The notes beneath the pieces are model-generated. The model had not been told where the DNA came from, did no database searches, and saw nothing but the letters and a program-made list of their open reading frames with translations. Shown here one piece after another: positions 45,394 through 54,695 of a stretch of 64,000 bases of DNA; the first letter of the stretch is position 1; the number at the start of each line of letters is the position of its first letter. The position numbers and the translations under genes are program-made. This stretch comes from an uncultured Ilumatobacter sp. (lineage in GTDB: Bacteria > Actinomycetota > Acidimicrobiia > Acidimicrobiales > Ilumatobacteraceae), in contig CALFRK010000027.1 of NCBI GenBank assembly GCA_937919625.1, forward strand, positions 1-64,000. Reading direction: 5' to 3'.

Positions 45394-45408
45394 ATAGAGG
45401 AGCCCAAT

Positions 45409-45801
45409 GTGGCAAGTATCAACCTGAAGACCACGCTCGCGGTCAGCGCCGACGAATTGTGGGCACATGTACAAGATGTAGGTGCCGTCGCGGGACTGCT
45501 CGACATTATCAGTGACAGCTCGATCGACGGCGACCAGCGAAGCTGCACGATGGCAGACGGCGCCGAGCTCTCCGAGACGATCATCAGCATCGACCAGGAA
45601 CATCGACGGGTCGCTTACACGATCACCGACAGCCCGTTCCCGATCCAGGCCCACGCCGCCTCGATGCAGGTTTCCGACGCCGGCAACGGCAAATCGACGT
45701 TCCATTGGATCACCGATGTGAAGCCTGACGAATTGGCCGGCGCCCTCGGGCCGATGTTGGCCGGAAGCGTCGCTTCGATGGAGCAGCGCTTCGGCACCTG
45801 A
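45409..45801 (+). CDS. SRPBCC-family protein
   Basis: 130 residues from a GTG with AGAGGAG upstream. START-like helix-grip fold: INLKTTLAVSADELWAHVQD at the N-terminus, a long amphipathic C-terminal helix (LAGALGPMLAGSVASMEQRF), and ERRVAYTI-like and STFHWITDV strands between. Such proteins bind small hydrophobic ligands or act as polyketide-cyclase-like enzymes; nothing more can be said. Confidence 0.85.
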   Translation: MASINLKTTLAVSADELWAHVQDVGAVAGLLDIISDSSIDGDQRSCTMADGAELSETIISIDQEHRRVAYTITDSPFPIQAHAASMQVSDAGNGKSTFHWITDVKPDELAGALGPMLAGSVASMEQRFGT

Positions 45802-45874
45802 TCACCGCCGAGCTGGTCAGCTATCTCGAGCATTACTTCCCGAGGCAGCTGACGGGCTGTGCGTGGATCTCGGA

Positions 45875-46930
45875 TTACCTTCCGACTTGTTCGGTGAAGT
45901 CGGCGACATAGATCCCGAGCGCGGTCGCCACAAACAGTCCGGCGATCAGCCAGAAACGAATGATGACCCGGGTTTCCGGCCAGCCGGCGAGCTCGAAATG
46001 GTGATGCACCGGCGACAAACGGAACAGTCGACGCCGCCGCCCGGTAGCTCGGAACACTCCCATCTGCAATGCCACTGAACCGATCTCGAGCACGTTGAGG
46101 CCGCAGATCAGTGGCAACAGGAGATGGGTGTTGGTGGTCAGCGCCAACACGGCCAGCGCCGTACCGATCGCCAACGCACCGACGTCTCCCATGAAGATCA
46201 ACGCCGGGGCCGCATTCATCCAGAGGAACCCGATGCAGGCGCCGGCGAACGCCGCTGAAAACACGGCCAGATCGTACGGGTGCACGATCGAGCCGTACAC
46301 CTCTGGGGTTCGGAATCCGGCGTAGGCGATACCGGTGAAGGCGATGAAGCCGAACAGCGCTGCTCCACTCGCCAACCCATCGAGGCCGTCGGTCACGTTC
46401 ACCGCGTTGGCCGTGCTGAAAATGATCAAACCCGCCCAAATCGTCCACCCCACGGACCCGAGTTCCCACCCAGGGAAGTCGGCGCGTGTCAGCGACAACC
46501 GCGTGTCGATGTCGGTGAAGATCACCAGGCTGCTTGCGATGGCGAACGATGCCATCAACGTGATTACGCCCTTCAGCTTCCAGAACAATCCTCGGTTCTG
46601 GCGAGCACGAACCTTCATCACGTCGTCGATCAACCCGATCGACGCCATCAGGATCACACCCCCGAAGGCGATCAGCGTTTGGTTGGAGAACACGACACCG
46701 TCGCGCAGATGACTGACCAGATAGCCAAGCAGCGCCGCGCCCAGGATTGCGATCCCGCCCATCGTGGGCGTCCCCGCCTTGTGCTGATGCTCGGGGGCCA
46801 CCAGGTTATCGGCATTGCGTTGCAGGATCGGCTGGCTGCGACCCCGTTTACGAAGCGCGTGTGCGAGCCAGTAGCTCCCGGCAAGCGAGACGGCGGCGGC
46901 GATCACGCTGCTCAAGAACAGGGCGATCAT
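45875..46930 (-). CDS. mraY: Phospho-N-acetylmuramoyl-pentapeptide transferase
   Basis: 351 residues with about ten membrane helices. Makes lipid I from UDP-MurNAc-pentapeptide and undecaprenyl phosphate. Seen: KAGTPTMGGIAILGA, IGLIDDVMKVRARQN with the Mg-binding Asp pair, NAVNVTDGLDGLASG, FMGDVGALAIG, and the SPVHHHFELAGWPETRVIIRFW segment with the HHH loop. The canonical GSLALG is here GALAIG. ATG at 46928-46930 starts the first helix. It is not in a division/cell-wall cluster: no murE, murF, murD or murG is near. Confidence 0.94.
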   Translation of the reverse strand: MIALFLSSVIAAAVSLAGSYWLAHALRKRGRSQPILQRNADNLVAPEHQHKAGTPTMGGIAILGAALLGYLVSHLRDGVVFSNQTLIAFGGVILMASIGLIDDVMKVRARQNRGLFWKLKGVITLMASFAIASSLVIFTDIDTRLSLTRADFPGWELGSVGWTIWAGLIIFSTANAVNVTDGLDGLASGAALFGFIAFTGIAYAGFRTPEVYGSIVHPYDLAVFSAAFAGACIGFLWMNAAPALIFMGDVGALAIGTALAVLALTTNTHLLLPLICGLNVLEIGSVALQMGVFRATGRRRRLFRLSPVHHHFELAGWPETRVIIRFWLIAGLFVATALGIYVADFTEQVGR

Positions 46931-47065
46931 GGGCGGGGCGCTCCGGCACTGCGGCGCAAAAGGAGCGGCGACATCACGATCGCCAATCTGTCGACCATAA
47001 AGCATCGGTGACAGGGCACAAGGTCACCGGCATTCCTGTCGAACGGCGGCTTTGGCATGCACGAC

Positions 47066-47647
47066 TCACAGCGATTTCGCAATGTCCTCGGACCGCATCC
47101 GAACCTCGCCGACCTGCTCAGGGAACTTGCCCTGCTTGTCGGCGTAAAACGACCGGAAGACAGCCATATCGGCATCGAGGTCATCGGTTGGCTGCACCAC
47201 CAGCCCGAATCCGCCGACGCGGTGCTGATAGTCGAGGTAGCCACACACGATTGGCACCTGCGCCGCGACGGCGACCCGATAGAAGCCAGATTTCCAATGA
47301 TCGGTATAGCTGCGTGTTGCCTCCGCCGGGATCACGATCACAAGCGACTCGGCCCGCTGGAACTGGTCGACCAGCGACTCGACCATTCCGGATCGTTTGC
47401 CGCGGGGCACCGGCACCCCGCCGAAACGACGCAGCACAAAGCCCATCGGGCCCCTGAAAAGCGAGTCCTTGCCCAGCCATGACACCTTTACGCCAAGGTG
47501 GAACGACAGGGCAAGCAGGTACAGCAGATCCCAGTTGCTCGTGTGCGGGGCGGCGATCAACACATACTTCTGCTCGGTGGGCGCCGAACCCTCAGCCTTC
47601 CACCTGGCGAGGCGAAGCACGAGACGTCCGATGCTTCTCCTGATCAT
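47066..47647 (-). CDS. 1-acyl-sn-glycerol-3-phosphate acyltransferase-like protein
   Basis: 193 residues of the PlsC/LPLAT fold. Seen: VLIAAPHTSNWDLLYLLA with the HxxxxD catalytic motif (HTSNWD), GKDSLFRGPMGFVLRRFGGVPVPRGKR (motif II region), and LVIVIPAEATRSYTDHWKSGFYRVA, in place of the usual FPEGTR. The AEATRS variant fits a subgroup acting outside core phospholipid synthesis. No membrane helix. A strong terminator hairpin lies between it and hemG upstream. Confidence 0.88.
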   Translation of the reverse strand: MIRRSIGRLVLRLARWKAEGSAPTEQKYVLIAAPHTSNWDLLYLLALSFHLGVKVSWLGKDSLFRGPMGFVLRRFGGVPVPRGKRSGMVESLVDQFQRAESLVIVIPAEATRSYTDHWKSGFYRVAVAAQVPIVCGYLDYQHRVGGFGLVVQPTDDLDADMAVFRSFYADKQGKFPEQVGEVRMRSEDIAKSL

Positions 47648-47666
47648 GCCAGAACCTTACCCAACC

Positions 47667-47698
47667 ACCGTTACCAAAGGGCCAGCTTTGGTAACGGT
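47667..47698. terminator. Strong intrinsic terminator of the hem operon
   Basis: ACCGTTACCAAAG and its exact complement form a 13-bp stem with a 6-nt loop (GGCCAG). It lies 27 bp beyond the hemG stop on the minus strand and ahead of the acyltransferase gene. On the minus strand the stem is followed by GGTTGGGTAAGG, without a long U run. Confidence 0.85.
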
Positions 47699-47724
47699 CT
47701 GAGCGGAACCATGGGGGCTTGGGC

Positions 47725-49050
47725 CTACGATCGGGTGAGGGATTCGCCCAGTTGCGAGGCGTGCTTGGCCAGCGATGACACGCCGATTCCGCGGTAGCCC
47801 CACCCGGCAAAATGCAGTCCCGAAAGTTCGGCGGTGGCTGCGTCAAGTCGGTCGACCCACGCCAGGTGTCCAACGTTGTACTGGGGGATCCCCTGCGAAT
47901 GTCGCACGACGCGGGTCCACGTGGGCTGCGGAATCACGCCGAGTATCCGGCCGGCTTCCTCGACAGCCAGGTCGACCAACTGCCCGTCGGTGAGGGCCAG
48001 CACCGACGGGTCTGCGGCGCCCCCGTAGATCCCCTTGAGCAGCCGATGCCGGGCGGGCGCCCGCCCTGGTGCGTACGACGACTCAAACAAGAGACCGAGC
48101 ACACGTACACCCGAGTCGGGACCCGTGAGTGCCCCAAATCCGGCCGGCGCCGGCACATCGGCCGACGTTCCCCCGAGGCCGACCACGGCAACAGGGGCCG
48201 CACTCGGTTCGCCCAACAACGCCGACACCGGCTCAGGAACAAGCCTGGCGGCTGCCGCTGGGGCGAGCGCGATCACGACCGACGGCGCCCATTCTTCGCC
48301 GGCCGCACTGCTCACCTTCCATCCGTCGCCATCACGCCGAACCTGATCGACGGGCCAGTCCGAGCGGAAGTTGGCGCCGAGATGGGCGGCCAGTTCGGCG
48401 GCCAGCCCGGCCATGCCGTCAGGAGCGACGTGCACCTTCGGGCGCGGTACACCCTTGGGACGCTCCCGCATCCTCTTGACGCCGCCGCGCACCAGGCTGC
48501 CGGCCTTGTCCTCGAGTTCCGTAAAGGCGGGGAAGGCAGCGCCCGCCGATAGTCGATCGGGATCACCGGCGAATACACCGTGGGCCATCAACGTTGCGCC
48601 AATCCGACCCATTTCGGGGCCGAACCGACGCTCGAAGAAACTGCGCAGCGACTCGTCGGCACGATTCGTCGGCGGTTTGACCCATGGTTCGCGGAGCATC
48701 CGGAGCTTGCCGCGCACGGACACCAGCCCGGTCGCCAGCGACGCGGGTCCTGCCAACTCGAACAGCGTGCCGCGGTCGTAGACAAATCGGCGATGCGACG
48801 CCGCGTTGGCGGGTACGACCGACACACCCGCCGACTCGAGAATCGGTGTCAGCTGAGGGTGAGGGAGCAGAAACGAGCCGGCGGCAGGTTCGAGCAGATA
48901 GCCGCTGTCGCGGATCGTGGCCGCCACTCCCCCTGCTGCGTGGCCGGCCTCGAGCACCAGCGGCCTGCCGCCGCGTCGGGCGACCTCGCAGGCGACCAGC
49001 AAGCCGCCTAGCCCACCCCCGACGACGATGACGTCAGCACTTTCGCTCAC
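47725..49050 (-). CDS. hemG: Protoporphyrinogen/coproporphyrinogen III oxidase
   Basis: 441 residues of the FAD-dependent HemY/PPOX family. N-terminal Rossmann motif VIVVGGGLGGLLVACEVARR and an early VLEAGHAAGGVAATI, then EPAAGSFLLPHPQL; C-terminal GLHFAGWGYRGIGVSSLAKHAS is the FAD-binding end of the family. In Actinobacteria many such proteins are coproporphyrinogen oxidases (CgoX), so which porphyrinogen is used is open; the HemN neighbour favours protoporphyrinogen. GTG start overlaps the hemH stop (GTGA, 49047-49050). Confidence 0.9.
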   Translation of the reverse strand: MSESADVIVVGGGLGGLLVACEVARRGGRPLVLEAGHAAGGVAATIRDSGYLLEPAAGSFLLPHPQLTPILESAGVSVVPANAASHRRFVYDRGTLFELAGPASLATGLVSVRGKLRMLREPWVKPPTNRADESLRSFFERRFGPEMGRIGATLMAHGVFAGDPDRLSAGAAFPAFTELEDKAGSLVRGGVKRMRERPKGVPRPKVHVAPDGMAGLAAELAAHLGANFRSDWPVDQVRRDGDGWKVSSAAGEEWAPSVVIALAPAAAARLVPEPVSALLGEPSAAPVAVVGLGGTSADVPAPAGFGALTGPDSGVRVLGLLFESSYAPGRAPARHRLLKGIYGGAADPSVLALTDGQLVDLAVEEAGRILGVIPQPTWTRVVRHSQGIPQYNVGHLAWVDRLDAATAELSGLHFAGWGYRGIGVSSLAKHASQLGESLTRS

Positions 49051-50015
49051 AGGTATCCCTCCACGATGTCGGCCAACATCGGCCCCACGATCGGGTCGCG
49101 GTCGAGGCACCTGCTGCGTCGGAACTCGAGCACGCCGGCCGCCTCGGCGATCGCCTTGAGTTCGATGTCGAGTTCGAAACTGGTCTCCACATGTTCGGAT
49201 ACGAACGAGACAGGCACGATACCGAGCCACGTCTTTCCGTCGGCCGGCGCCTCGGCGACGACGTTTCGCACATCGGGGCCGACCCAACGGATAGGCCCAG
49301 CACGCGATTGATAGGCGGTCGAATAATCGATCGATCGCCTGAGCCGAGCGACGATCCCGGCGATCGTTGCGTCGATCTCTTCCAGGTACGGGTCACCGCC
49401 ATCGACGATCCGCTGCGGCAGGCCATGGGCCGAAAACACCAGCAGCGCGCGGGCAAGCTCGTCGTCTGGCAGCGCCTTCAACATCTCCTCGATCAACTGT
49501 GCCTGAGCGTCGAGATAGCTGGGGTGCTCGCACCAGGATCGGACGACCCGCAGATCGATATCGGAATCACGATCGCTCAGGACCCGCCGCAGCTCGGCCT
49601 CAGATGAGCCGGTTGTCGCCGCAGAGTATTGAGGAAACAAGGGCAACAGCACCACGCGTTCAACGCCGGCTGCCAACAAAGCGTCGATGGCATCGTCGGT
49701 ATTGGGACGGCTGTAGCGGTGGGCGACGACAACGATCACGTCATGGCCGCGCGCCCCGAGTTGGGTTGCGAGGGCATCAGCCTGGAGCTGTGTGGTTGCC
49801 ACGATGGGAGACCCACCGCCGATCGCGGCGTAGTTGGATCGAGACCGGCGACCACGCAGGCGGGCCACCAGCGTGCTGACGGCCGACCTCGTTCTCGGCC
49901 CACCGGGGAGAGGCACGAGGCGAGGATCGGCGAAGATCGCCCGGATGAACGGCTCGACGTCAGAAAGTTGCTCCGGCCCGCCGAGTTGGGCGACGAGGAT
50001 CCCCGTACGTTGCAT
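49047..50015 (-). CDS. hemH: Ferrochelatase
   Basis: 322 residues. Inserts Fe2+ into a porphyrin. Seen: GILVAQLGGPEQLSDVEPFI, NYAAIGGGSPIVATTQ, VVVAHRYSRPNTDDAI, LLPLFPQYSAATTGSS, and the catalytic FSAHGLPQRIVDGGDPY with the active-site His. The C-terminus has VSEHVET followed by FELDIE, with the conserved Glu. ATG at 50013-50015 is one base from the hemN stop; the longer frame overlaps hemN and is not used. Protoporphyrin or coproporphyrin as substrate depends on the pathway branch discussed for hemG. Confidence 0.93.
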   Translation of the reverse strand: MQRTGILVAQLGGPEQLSDVEPFIRAIFADPRLVPLPGGPRTRSAVSTLVARLRGRRSRSNYAAIGGGSPIVATTQLQADALATQLGARGHDVIVVVAHRYSRPNTDDAIDALLAAGVERVVLLPLFPQYSAATTGSSEAELRRVLSDRDSDIDLRVVRSWCEHPSYLDAQAQLIEEMLKALPDDELARALLVFSAHGLPQRIVDGGDPYLEEIDATIAGIVARLRRSIDYSTAYQSRAGPIRWVGPDVRNVVAEAPADGKTWLGIVPVSFVSEHVETSFELDIELKAIAEAAGVLEFRRSRCLDRDPIVGPMLADIVEGYL

Positions 50016-50016
50016 G

Positions 50017-51432
50017 TCAGACCGTCCGCGAGAAGACCTGTTTGCCTTTGGTCGCAGCGAGGCGAGTGTCGAACACCATGGCGACGTTGCGAATGAACGG
50101 GCGGCCCAATGACGTTGCCTCGATGTCGCCATCGGCAACTTGAACCATGCCGGCCTCCACCAGCCCGCCCGACGCCTGCAGCGCTTCGAGCTCGGCGGCG
50201 AAGTGGGTCGCCACATCGACACCGAACCGCTCGGCCACCTCGGTCGACCGAAGCCGGCCGTTGCACATCAGTTCGGTGATCACGAAACGCCGGAGCCGAT
50301 CGTCTGCATCGAGGGCGATACCGCGCTCGACCGGAATCGCGCCGGAGTCGACCGACTCATAGTACGAGGCGAGGCGACGGTGATTCTGGGCGTAGGCATC
50401 GGCGACATCGCTGATCGCCGAGCTGCCCAGGCCGATGATCTCGGTACCGCGCTTGGTGGTGTAGCCCATGAAGTTTCGCGACAATGTGCGATCGTCATGG
50501 GCGATCGCCAACTCATCGTCGGGCAGCGCGAAGTGGTCCATGCCGATCTGGCGATACCCGGCGTCGGTGAGTCGGGAAATTGCCAGTGAGAGCAACCCGA
50601 ACTTCAGGTCGCGGTCGGGAAGCCGGGCGGTATCGATCCGCTTTTGGTGAGGACGCATCCACGGAACGAGTGCGAACGAATAGACGGCCAGCCGATCCGG
50701 CCGCAGTTCCAGAACGAGATCGAGCGAGCGCGAGAAAGTCCGCTCGTCCTGACCGGGAAGGCCATAGATCAGATCGATGTTGATCGACCCGTATCCGAGG
50801 CGGCGAGCGGTGGCGTGGAGGTTTGCCGTCTGCTCCCAGGTCTGGTGCCTGCCGATCAGCTGCTGCACCTCTTCGTCGGCATCCTGCACACCCATCGAGA
50901 TCCGGTTGAAGCCCAACTCGCGCAACGCAACCAGGTGTTCATCGGTGGTGACGCGGGGATCGACCTCGAGCGCGACCTCGGCACCGGGTGCCAACTCGAA
51001 CTCGGAGGTCAGCTGCCGGTGCAGCTCGACCAAAGCCGCCGGCGGGTAGTAAGTGGGCGTGCCGCCGCCCCAGTGGTATTGCTGGAGTACCCGTCGGTCG
51101 CCCAACCTGGCTGCCGTTGCACGGGCTTCGGCGACAACTCGGTCGAGGTAGGCATCGGCCACACTCTGCTTGCCGGTTACCACGACGTGGCAGGCGCAGA
51201 ACGAGCAGCGCTGTTCGCAGAAGGGCAGATGAACATACAGCGAGAGGGGGTCGTCGACCCGTTGCGCAGCATCGGCAAGCCGGTCGGCGTAGTCGTCTGG
51301 GCCGAAACCGTCGTGAAACTCGACCGCCGTGGGGTACGACGTGTACCGCGGCCCCGGCCGGTCGTACTTGGCCAACAGATCCGGTGTCACGACAATTCGT
51401 GGTTCGACCGCGTCGGCTTCGGCTGCCGTCAT
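50017..51432 (-). CDS. hemN: Oxygen-independent coproporphyrinogen III oxidase (radical SAM)
   Basis: 471 residues. Converts coproporphyrinogen III to protoporphyrinogen IX by two radical decarboxylations. Seen: YDRPGPRYTSYPTAVEF, the typical HemN N-terminus, then LPFCEQRCSFCACHVVVT, which has CxxxC, C, plus the extra Cys (CxxxCxxCxC) of true HemN and not of the heme chaperone HemW. Later YHWGGGTPTYYP, EVDPRVTT, and a C-terminal winged-helix domain (GIALDADDRLRRFVITELM). Start: ATG at 51430-51432 chosen; a TTG 18 codons earlier is also in frame. First gene of hemN-hemH-hemG. Confidence 0.93.
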   Translation of the reverse strand: MTAAEADAVEPRIVVTPDLLAKYDRPGPRYTSYPTAVEFHDGFGPDDYADRLADAAQRVDDPLSLYVHLPFCEQRCSFCACHVVVTGKQSVADAYLDRVVAEARATAARLGDRRVLQQYHWGGGTPTYYPPAALVELHRQLTSEFELAPGAEVALEVDPRVTTDEHLVALRELGFNRISMGVQDADEEVQQLIGRHQTWEQTANLHATARRLGYGSINIDLIYGLPGQDERTFSRSLDLVLELRPDRLAVYSFALVPWMRPHQKRIDTARLPDRDLKFGLLSLAISRLTDAGYRQIGMDHFALPDDELAIAHDDRTLSRNFMGYTTKRGTEIIGLGSSAISDVADAYAQNHRRLASYYESVDSGAIPVERGIALDADDRLRRFVITELMCNGRLRSTEVAERFGVDVATHFAAELEALQASGGLVEAGMVQVADGDIEATSLGRPFIRNVAMVFDTRLAATKGKQVFSRTV

Positions 51433-51630
51433 GCGTTCACCCGCCGGTCGATGCGACTCATCATCCGCGACCCTATGCGTGTGCAACGGCCTACCACATG
51501 GGTCTTATGACCCCAATCGTTCGGAGAATCGGTTTGAGCCTGGCCCTGAAGAAGCGCGACGATTCGGGTCCTACGTGAGGCGCCGCTGGTGGACCGTCGA
51601 GGCCAAAGACCACGCCCTGCTCGTGTGGCA

Positions 51631-54102
51631 TCACATCCGCACGCGCTCGCCGCGCGGGTCGTACATGGGTCGCAACGAAGCCGCGGCGGACACCATCTGC
51701 CCGGCGACCTGGATCTGGTAGACGCCTTCGCGGACAAAGTCCGGGGTGACGCCGCCGTCGTGCTCGACGTACCCGAAACCCATTGCACCGCCGAGCGTGT
51801 GGCCAAAGTTGCCCGAGCGGAGATACCCGACCCGTTCGCCATCGCGGAAGATCGGTTCCTCCCCGAACAACAGCGGATCGGGGTCGTCGAGCAGGAACTG
51901 CACGAGCCTGCGCCGAGAAGGGCCCGCTTGTTTCTCAGCCAGCAAGGCATCACGTCCGACGAAACCACCCGGCTTGTCGAAATCGACGGCAAACCCGAGA
52001 CCGGCTTCGAGTGGCGAATCGGTGTTCTCCATGTCGAGCCCGTAGTCCTTACGACCTGCCTCGGTACGTGTGCTCTCCAACGTGACCATGCCGGCATGGA
52101 CGAGACCGAGGTCAGCGCCCTCTCGCACGAGAGCGTCGTAGACCCCGAGTGCGAACTCGCTGGGCACATAGAGCTCCCAACCCAGCTCGCCGACGAAACT
52201 CATCCGGAACGCCCACCCAAGGGCGAACTCGAGATCGATCTGTTGTGCGGTGAAGTACGGGAACGCCTGACTGGAGAGATCGGCGTCAGAGATCCGTGCC
52301 AGCAACTCACGCGACTTCGGCCCTTGCACGCTGATCATCGTCAGACCCGACGTTGCATCGGTCACCCACACACGGTCGTCGGCCTGGATCAAACGGCGCA
52401 GCATGGTCTCGGTGCGGCGATGGAATCCTTCGGCTACCACCACCATGAACCGGTCGTCAGCGAGCCGGGTGACGGTTAGGTCGGCCAGCACCTTGCCCGC
52501 TGGACTCATCCATTGCGTGTACACGCATGTGCCGGGTTCCACGGCAACGTTGTTGCCGCTCAGACGGTTGAGGATCCGTTCGGCGTCCGGACCCTCGACC
52601 ATCAGATTCGACATCGACGACATGTCGTACAGCGCCACGTCGTTCCGGGTGGCGTGATGTTCGGCTTCGTGGTGCGCCCACCATCCCGGTCGCCGATACG
52701 TTGCCTCGTAGGGAAACTGGGTATCCGGAGGGCCGAACCAAGCGGTGTTCTCCCACCCCGCCGACTCACCAAAGTGGGCGCCGACTGCCGCCAGTCGGTC
52801 GTGCAACACCGACATGCGGGCGTTGCGGGCGCGGGCCGGTTGCGAATGTGGCCACGACCCGGTCGAGTGCAAACGGCCAAGCAGCTCGATCGTGCGGGTC
52901 TCCCGGAAGCGTCGCGTGGTCTGGAAAGGGTGCACGCGGGCGATATCGACCTCGCTGACATCGACCTGCGGGTCGCCCTCAGCAATCCAGTGCGCGATCA
53001 GCTTGCCGGCGCCGCCCCCGAGCAAGATGCCAAGCGAATTGAACCCGGCTGCCACCCAGAAGTTCTCGACCTCTGGCGACGGGCCCATCAACGAACCATT
53101 GTCGGCCGTGAAGCTCTCCGGGCCGGTGAAGAACTTACGGATGCCGACGTCGCGAAGCGTCGGGAGTGGTTCCATCGCCACCTCGACGAAGGGGGCCAGC
53201 CGGTCCCAGTCGGTGTCGATTTCGCCGAAACTGAAATCGTTCGGAACCTCGTCGACGCTCCAAGCCGCTCCGAGCGGTTCGAACAGCCCGATCATCAAGC
53301 CGCCCGTCTCCTCGCGGTAGTAGGCGAAACGGTCGGGGTCCTCGACGATCGGCATGTCGCGCGACATGGCAGGGATCTGGTCGGTGATCAAGTAGGCGTG
53401 TTCGGCAGCTTGGAGTGGCACAGCGACGCCAGCCATCGCACCGATCTGGCGGGCCCACATGCCGCCGCAGTTGACGACGTGCTCACACTCGATATCGCCT
53501 TCTGTCGTGTGCACGCCAACGACACGACCATCTCGAATCGTGAACCCGGTAACCCGGGTGTCCTGCACGATCTGTGCACCACCCATACGGGCGCCCTTCG
53601 CAAGCGACATGGCGCAGTTGGCCGCGTCGGCGCGCCCCTCGTTGGCGGTGTAGAAGCCGGCGATCATGCCGCTGGTGTCAAGCATCGGCCACATGTTCTG
53701 TACCTCGGCCGGCGAGATCTCCTCACGCTCGATGCCGACGCCTCTCAGGAAGTCTGCTTCCCGGCGCAGCTTGTCGATTCGATCTGAGGTGGCTCCGGTC
53801 TGGATGTAGCCGACGGGAACAAACCCGGTCGAGAGCTCGGTCTCGTGCTCCAGTTGTTCGTACAGCTCTCGGGTGTACTTGGCCATCCACGCCGAGGTCT
53901 CGGTGGTCATCCCACCCGACACGATCAGGCCTGCAGCATGCCATGTCGTGCCAGACGTGAGCTTGCTCTGCTCGATCAACACCACATCGTTCCACCCCAG
54001 CTTGGTGAGGTGGTAGGCAACGCTCGCTCCGATCACGCCGCCGCCGACGACCACTACCTGCGCCCGATCGGGTAACCGCTTGGCGCGCCTGTCGTTGTTC
54101 AT
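51631..54102 (-). CDS. FAD-dependent dimethylglycine/sarcosine dehydrogenase-like protein with GcvT domain
   Basis: 823 residues. FAD Rossmann start VVVVGGGVIGASVAYHLTKLGW, then TSGTTWHAAGLI, in which the His of WHAAGL corresponds to the site of covalent FAD attachment in DMGDH and sarcosine dehydrogenase. The DAO domain runs to about 380, followed by an FAO-linker and a C-terminal aminomethyltransferase (GcvT) domain (about 430-810) with GMVTLESTRTEAGRKDYG and GFVGRDALL; that domain uses tetrahydrofolate for the one-carbon unit. ATG at 54100-54102 has GGAG 6 nt upstream. Oxidative N-demethylation of a methylated glycine or betaine is the likely role. Confidence 0.92.
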   Translation of the reverse strand: MNNDRRAKRLPDRAQVVVVGGGVIGASVAYHLTKLGWNDVVLIEQSKLTSGTTWHAAGLIVSGGMTTETSAWMAKYTRELYEQLEHETELSTGFVPVGYIQTGATSDRIDKLRREADFLRGVGIEREEISPAEVQNMWPMLDTSGMIAGFYTANEGRADAANCAMSLAKGARMGGAQIVQDTRVTGFTIRDGRVVGVHTTEGDIECEHVVNCGGMWARQIGAMAGVAVPLQAAEHAYLITDQIPAMSRDMPIVEDPDRFAYYREETGGLMIGLFEPLGAAWSVDEVPNDFSFGEIDTDWDRLAPFVEVAMEPLPTLRDVGIRKFFTGPESFTADNGSLMGPSPEVENFWVAAGFNSLGILLGGGAGKLIAHWIAEGDPQVDVSEVDIARVHPFQTTRRFRETRTIELLGRLHSTGSWPHSQPARARNARMSVLHDRLAAVGAHFGESAGWENTAWFGPPDTQFPYEATYRRPGWWAHHEAEHHATRNDVALYDMSSMSNLMVEGPDAERILNRLSGNNVAVEPGTCVYTQWMSPAGKVLADLTVTRLADDRFMVVVAEGFHRRTETMLRRLIQADDRVWVTDATSGLTMISVQGPKSRELLARISDADLSSQAFPYFTAQQIDLEFALGWAFRMSFVGELGWELYVPSEFALGVYDALVREGADLGLVHAGMVTLESTRTEAGRKDYGLDMENTDSPLEAGLGFAVDFDKPGGFVGRDALLAEKQAGPSRRRLVQFLLDDPDPLLFGEEPIFRDGERVGYLRSGNFGHTLGGAMGFGYVEHDGGVTPDFVREGVYQIQVAGQMVSAAASLRPMYDPRGERVRM

Positions 54103-54234
54103 CGATCGCTCCGTTCCTTGCTCGCCCAAGGAACGGTACGACACGGGCTCTGTTTGCTACACATGCGACAGGCGGGTTCGTTGCGAACGCCACGGGGGCA
54201 TGGTCAGCTGGAGTGATTACCAAGGAGGCATGAG

Positions 54235-54639
54235 ATGGGCGAGCAACCACCAACGAGCGTGCGTAATGGCTTCGTTCCGGTCATCAAGGGCGGCACGGTC
54301 GACATGAGGAACGCCGGCGCGCTAGCGGTGCTGGCGCATGCCGACATCAACATTCGCGAAGGCGGGGCGCTGGTGATGCTGGCCGGCGGCGACCTCTCGG
54401 TCGAACAGGGCGGGGCTCAGATGATGCTGGCGCGAGGCAACATCGCGATGAACGACGCCGGAGCGATGTTCGCCACTGGGGCAACCGTCGAGGTCGTCGA
54501 CGGTTGGGTTGGCATCGCGGTCGGCAGGCGCGTCGACATCAGCAACTCACGCGTGCTGCTCGGCCCATTCCAAGCACTCGGCTTCGGCGTCGGACTTGGA
54601 ATCGCCCTGTCGTTCGCTCGTCGTATCTTCAAGAACTGA
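54235..54639 (+). CDS. Repetitive beta-helix-like protein with C-terminal membrane helix
   Basis: 134 residues, family not recognised. From residue 16 to 110 the chain consists of about six imperfect 15-17-residue units of alternating short strands and Gly turns (for example INIREGGALVMLAGG, LSVEQGGAQMMLARG, IAMNDAGAMFATGA), the pattern of a small right-handed beta-helix like that of bactofilins or pentapeptide-like repeats. It ends with one hydrophobic helix (ALGFGVGLGIALSFA) and RRIFKN. AAGGAGG lies 6 nt before the ATG, so it is clearly translated. A membrane-tethered polymerising or scaffold protein is one possibility. Confidence 0.75.
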   Translation: MGEQPPTSVRNGFVPVIKGGTVDMRNAGALAVLAHADINIREGGALVMLAGGDLSVEQGGAQMMLARGNIAMNDAGAMFATGATVEVVDGWVGIAVGRRVDISNSRVLLGPFQALGFGVGLGIALSFARRIFKN

Positions 54640-54695
54640 CGGTCAGATAGCGCCGGGAGTGCGAAGTCGGTCTGGCCGTGGCATCGTGGTCGGCT

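Noticed and set aside
51433-51630. tRNA or small RNA gene between hemN and the DMGDH-like gene
   Set aside because: No cloverleaf, T-loop consensus or strong hairpin was found.
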